Assembly: GCA_965278995.1 (NCBI GenBank)
Contig: OZ257136.1
Location: 5,022,001-5,086,000 of the forward strand
From: JADJYF01 sp965278995
GTDB taxonomy: Bacteria > Pseudomonadota > Gammaproteobacteria > Ga0077536
Direction: 5' to 3'
DNA length: 64,000 nt
The position numbers and the translations under genes are program-made. Shown one piece after another: positions 61,858-64,000 of this stretch (position 1 is its first letter; the number at the start of each line of letters is the position of its first letter). The notes under the pieces were generated by a model. It saw only the letters and a program-made list of their open reading frames with translations, was not told where the DNA came from and did not search any database.

Positions 61858-63591
61858 ATGGCTATTTTCGATACCGTTATCAAGGGCGGGACTGTCGTCG
61901 ACGGCAAGGGCCACGTGCCCTATACGACGGATATCGCAATCCAGGACGGTCACATCGTGGCGATGGGGCGCAATCTCGGCAACGCGCGAACTATGGTCGA
62001 TGCGGACGGCCTCACAGTGACGCCGGGTTGGGTCGACATCCACACGCATTACGATGCCCAGGTCACCTGGGATCCGATACTGCTGCAATCGACGCTCCAT
62101 GGTGTCAGCTCGGTAGTGCTTGGTAATTGCGGTGTCGGTTTTGCACCGGCCAGACCGGATCGCCATGACTGGCTGATCAACCTGATGGAAGGGGTTGAAG
62201 ACATTCCCGGAGTCTCGCTCAAGGCCGGCATGAACTGGCAGTGGGAGAGTTTTCCTCAGTACATCGATGCGCTCGACGCCATGCCGCGCACCATCGACGT
62301 CGGTACGCAGATGACGCACGGCGCGCTGCGTACTTATGTGATGGGTCAACGCGGCGCCGATGATTTACCGGCGACAGCCGACGATCTCGCGCGCATGGCC
62401 GAACTGATCCGCGAAGGCATGGCGGCTGGTGCGCTCGGCTTCTCGACGTCGCGCACCGCTGTGCACATCGATGTCGAGGGCCGCCCGGTGCCTGGCACGA
62501 TGGCGCCCGCCGAAGAATTGATTGCCCTGGCACGCGCGGTCCGCGACAGCGGCCACGGTCTGGTCGAAATGGTGCTGGCCGGCGTTGCTGGCGAAGACAG
62601 TCCGGCGCTCGATCGCGAGATGCAGCTCATTCGCCAGGTGGCGACCGCCGCCGAATGCCCGGTGATGTATCTGCAGGCGCAGCACAACTCCGACGCCGCG
62701 CAATGGCGCCGCCAGCTCGACGTCTGCGAACAGGCCGCCCGTAGCGGCCAACAGCTCATTCCGCAAGTGGCCGGCCGCCCGATACCGATACTGTTCAGCA
62801 TGGCCGGCGAGCACCCGTGGCGCTTCATGCCGAGCTATGCCGAAATCGCCAACCTGCCGCCCGCCGAGCGCGTGCGGCGCATGGCTGAGCCGCCGATGCG
62901 CGCGCGTCTGCTGGCCGAACAGGATCCTAACGACACCGGTTTTTCCCTGCTCTACAAGAGCCCGAATTTGTGGGATGTGACCTATCCCGGTGGCGATCCA
63001 ATCAACTATCTGCCGGATCCACAGAACAACATCACGCGACTGGCGGCGCGCCAGGGCGTGAGTCCGTGGGCGCTGGCCTACGATCTTCTGCTCGAAAATG
63101 AGGGCAACTCTTTCCTGCTCTATACGGTGGCGGGTTATGCCGACGGCAATCCGCTGGCGGTGCACGAAATGCTGCGTCATCCATTGAGCGTGCTGGGTTT
63201 GAGCGATGCCGGCGCGCATTGCCGGTTCGTGTGTGACGGAGGCGTGCATACCTACATGCTCACGCATTGGGCCCGCGATCGCGCCCAGGATGATCCGCTG
63301 CACCTGCCGCTCGAATTCGTCGTGAAGAAGCTGACCGGCGACAATGCACGTCTTTATGGCCTGCACGATCGCGGTGTGCTCGAACCGGGTCGGCGTGCGG
63401 ATCTCAATCTCATCGATATGACGCGGCTTGGTTCGCTGACCCCGGAGATGGTTTACGACCTGCCGGCCGAGCAGCCACGGCTGCTGTGTCGCGCGACCGG
63501 CTATGTCGGAACTTACGTACTCGGCCAGCTGGTCCAGGCCGAGGGTCGTATCACTGACGCTCGTCCGGGGCGCGTGATCCGCGGGCGCTGA
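61858..63591 (+). CDS. N-acyl-D-amino-acid deacylase/amidohydrolase family protein
   Basis: A 577-residue D-aminoacylase-like amidohydrolase. The metal site HTHYDAQVTW and NCGVGF with its bridging Cys are as in D-aminoacylase. It also has TVTPGWVDIHTH and the C-terminal RADLNLIDMTR. It would hydrolyse an N-acyl-D-amino acid or related cyclic amide. GGGGAGG five bases before the ATG at 61858 decides the start. A strong hairpin follows the stop. Confidence 0.9.
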   Translation: MAIFDTVIKGGTVVDGKGHVPYTTDIAIQDGHIVAMGRNLGNARTMVDADGLTVTPGWVDIHTHYDAQVTWDPILLQSTLHGVSSVVLGNCGVGFAPARPDRHDWLINLMEGVEDIPGVSLKAGMNWQWESFPQYIDALDAMPRTIDVGTQMTHGALRTYVMGQRGADDLPATADDLARMAELIREGMAAGALGFSTSRTAVHIDVEGRPVPGTMAPAEELIALARAVRDSGHGLVEMVLAGVAGEDSPALDREMQLIRQVATAAECPVMYLQAQHNSDAAQWRRQLDVCEQAARSGQQLIPQVAGRPIPILFSMAGEHPWRFMPSYAEIANLPPAERVRRMAEPPMRARLLAEQDPNDTGFSLLYKSPNLWDVTYPGGDPINYLPDPQNNITRLAARQGVSPWALAYDLLLENEGNSFLLYTVAGYADGNPLAVHEMLRHPLSVLGLSDAGAHCRFVCDGGVHTYMLTHWARDRAQDDPLHLPLEFVVKKLTGDNARLYGLHDRGVLEPGRRADLNLIDMTRLGSLTPEMVYDLPAEQPRLLCRATGYVGTYVLGQLVQAEGRITDARPGRVIRGR

Positions 63592-63599
63592 AGCAACCC

Positions 63600-63631
63600 G
63601 CCCGACAGGCGGCATTGGCCGCCTGTCGGGC
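63600..63631 (+). terminator. Hairpin after the deacylase gene
   Basis: A perfect 14-bp stem (GCCCGACAGGCGGC and its complement) with a 4-nt loop ATTG, starting 8 bp past the stop. The stem is strong, but no T-tract follows; it may act as a terminator or mRNA end. Confidence 0.6.
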
Positions 63632-63768
63632 ATGCTCTCAGGAAAAGCGTCCGTCGCCCGCCGCCGCGGTTGCGATTCTTCGTGATTGCTTTGTCGAACG
63701 ACAAGCTGTGCTAGCCTCTGCGGCCGCTGCTCGAACGCGGCGCGATTTCAGTCTGTCAATCACTGCTC

Positions 63769-64000
63769 ATGACACCCGTTACTCCATCCATTGGCCTACC
63801 GTTCTCCGGCCTGCCGGCGCAGCGCTTCGATGCGTTCGGCGCGGCACAGATCGACTGGCGCCAAGTGCTGGCGCTGGCTGGCCCCTTGATTGCGAACAGT
63901 GCCATCCAGGCGGCGTTGAACCTGATCGACACCTGGTTCGTCGGGCGTATTTCGACGACCGCGCTAGCTGGAATGGGCGCTGTGCACTGGCTGGTGATTG
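63769..64000 (+). CDS. MATE family efflux transporter, N-terminal part
   Basis: Only the first 77 codons are in the window; the frame runs off the end. After about 28 polar residues, the first hydrophobic helix (VLALAGPLIANSAIQAALNL) and DTWFVGRISTTALAGMGAV match the MATE/NorM start. It would export cationic drugs or metabolites with Na+ or H+. Confidence 0.9.
   Translation, partial: MTPVTPSIGLPFSGLPAQRFDAFGAAQIDWRQVLALAGPLIANSAIQAALNLIDTWFVGRISTTALAGMGAVHWLVI

Overview
The window is about 64 kb of high-GC proteobacterial chromosome. It is densely coded on both strands and has no phage or plasmid backbone. An alpha-2-macroglobulin/PbpC pair, YhbY, YidD, a giant cyclic-glucan synthase and OpgD, a GcvH-YhbY-Lpd operon, PHA synthase and a VPLPA/PEP-CTERM-type exported protein suggest a Gammaproteobacterium. 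The many Baeyer-Villiger-type monooxygenases, acyl-CoA genes and SCP-type thiolases point to an environmental degrader of the Steroidobacter/Nevskia/Xanthomonadales kind. This is inference; there is no rRNA here to settle it.

Layout. 1-3028: end of an alpha-2-macroglobulin, pbpC, and a cupin. 3012-3406 (minus): a small acidic protein followed 5 bp later by a bacterial metallothionein. 3592-12312 (minus): a 2906-residue NdvB/ChvB-type cyclic beta-1,2-glucan synthase. 12354-13525: small envelope or stress genes, including a CsbD-like protein. 13721-19178: FHA-adenylate cyclase, a single-chain biotin-dependent acyl-CoA carboxylase, and a receiver/ATPase regulator. 19326-23010: NUDIX, a zinc-finger/YidD pair, SRPBCC, then gcvH-yhbY-lpdA. 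23077-27691: PanE-like reductase and acyl-CoA ligase (minus), then PHA synthase (plus) with a good promoter and a PhaR/PhbF-like operator. 27707-37384: HDOD, Sel1, MltF, a di-iron-like hydrolase, a hybrid kinase, an M20 peptidase and a lipocalin-like protein.

37513-39988 is a scar. An orphan small [2Fe-2S] subunit (IorA type) is followed by a 5'-half copy of tRNA-Ser, a run of tiny perfect hairpins, the intact tRNA-Ser(CGA), and a 1.65 kb element. The element is flanked by a 25-bp duplication of the tRNA 3' end and holds two truncated IS3-group transposases plus two small unknown ORFs.

40184-47410 holds an MFS transporter, a frameshifted VOC gene, a likely ketone/ester catabolic set (SMP-30-like lactonase, esterase, atypical SDR, and a Baeyer-Villiger monooxygenase broken by one amber codon) and an orphan PxpB-like subunit. 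47422-50905 encodes Ku and LigD, a complete two-component bacterial NHEJ system. 51175-54292 holds an intact second BVMO and an MHS-type transporter.

54375-64000 holds an MBL hydrolase, two ABM monooxygenases, OpgD, a VPLPA-CTERM protein, a thiolase-like/DUF35 pair of the retro-aldolase type, a DUF2490 outer-membrane protein, an N-acyl-D-amino-acid deacylase and the start of a MATE exporter.

The most distinctive items are the metallothionein/acidic-protein operon, the tRNA-Ser scar with its hairpin cluster, the amber-interrupted BVMO in an otherwise intact catabolic cluster, and the thiolase/DUF35 pair.
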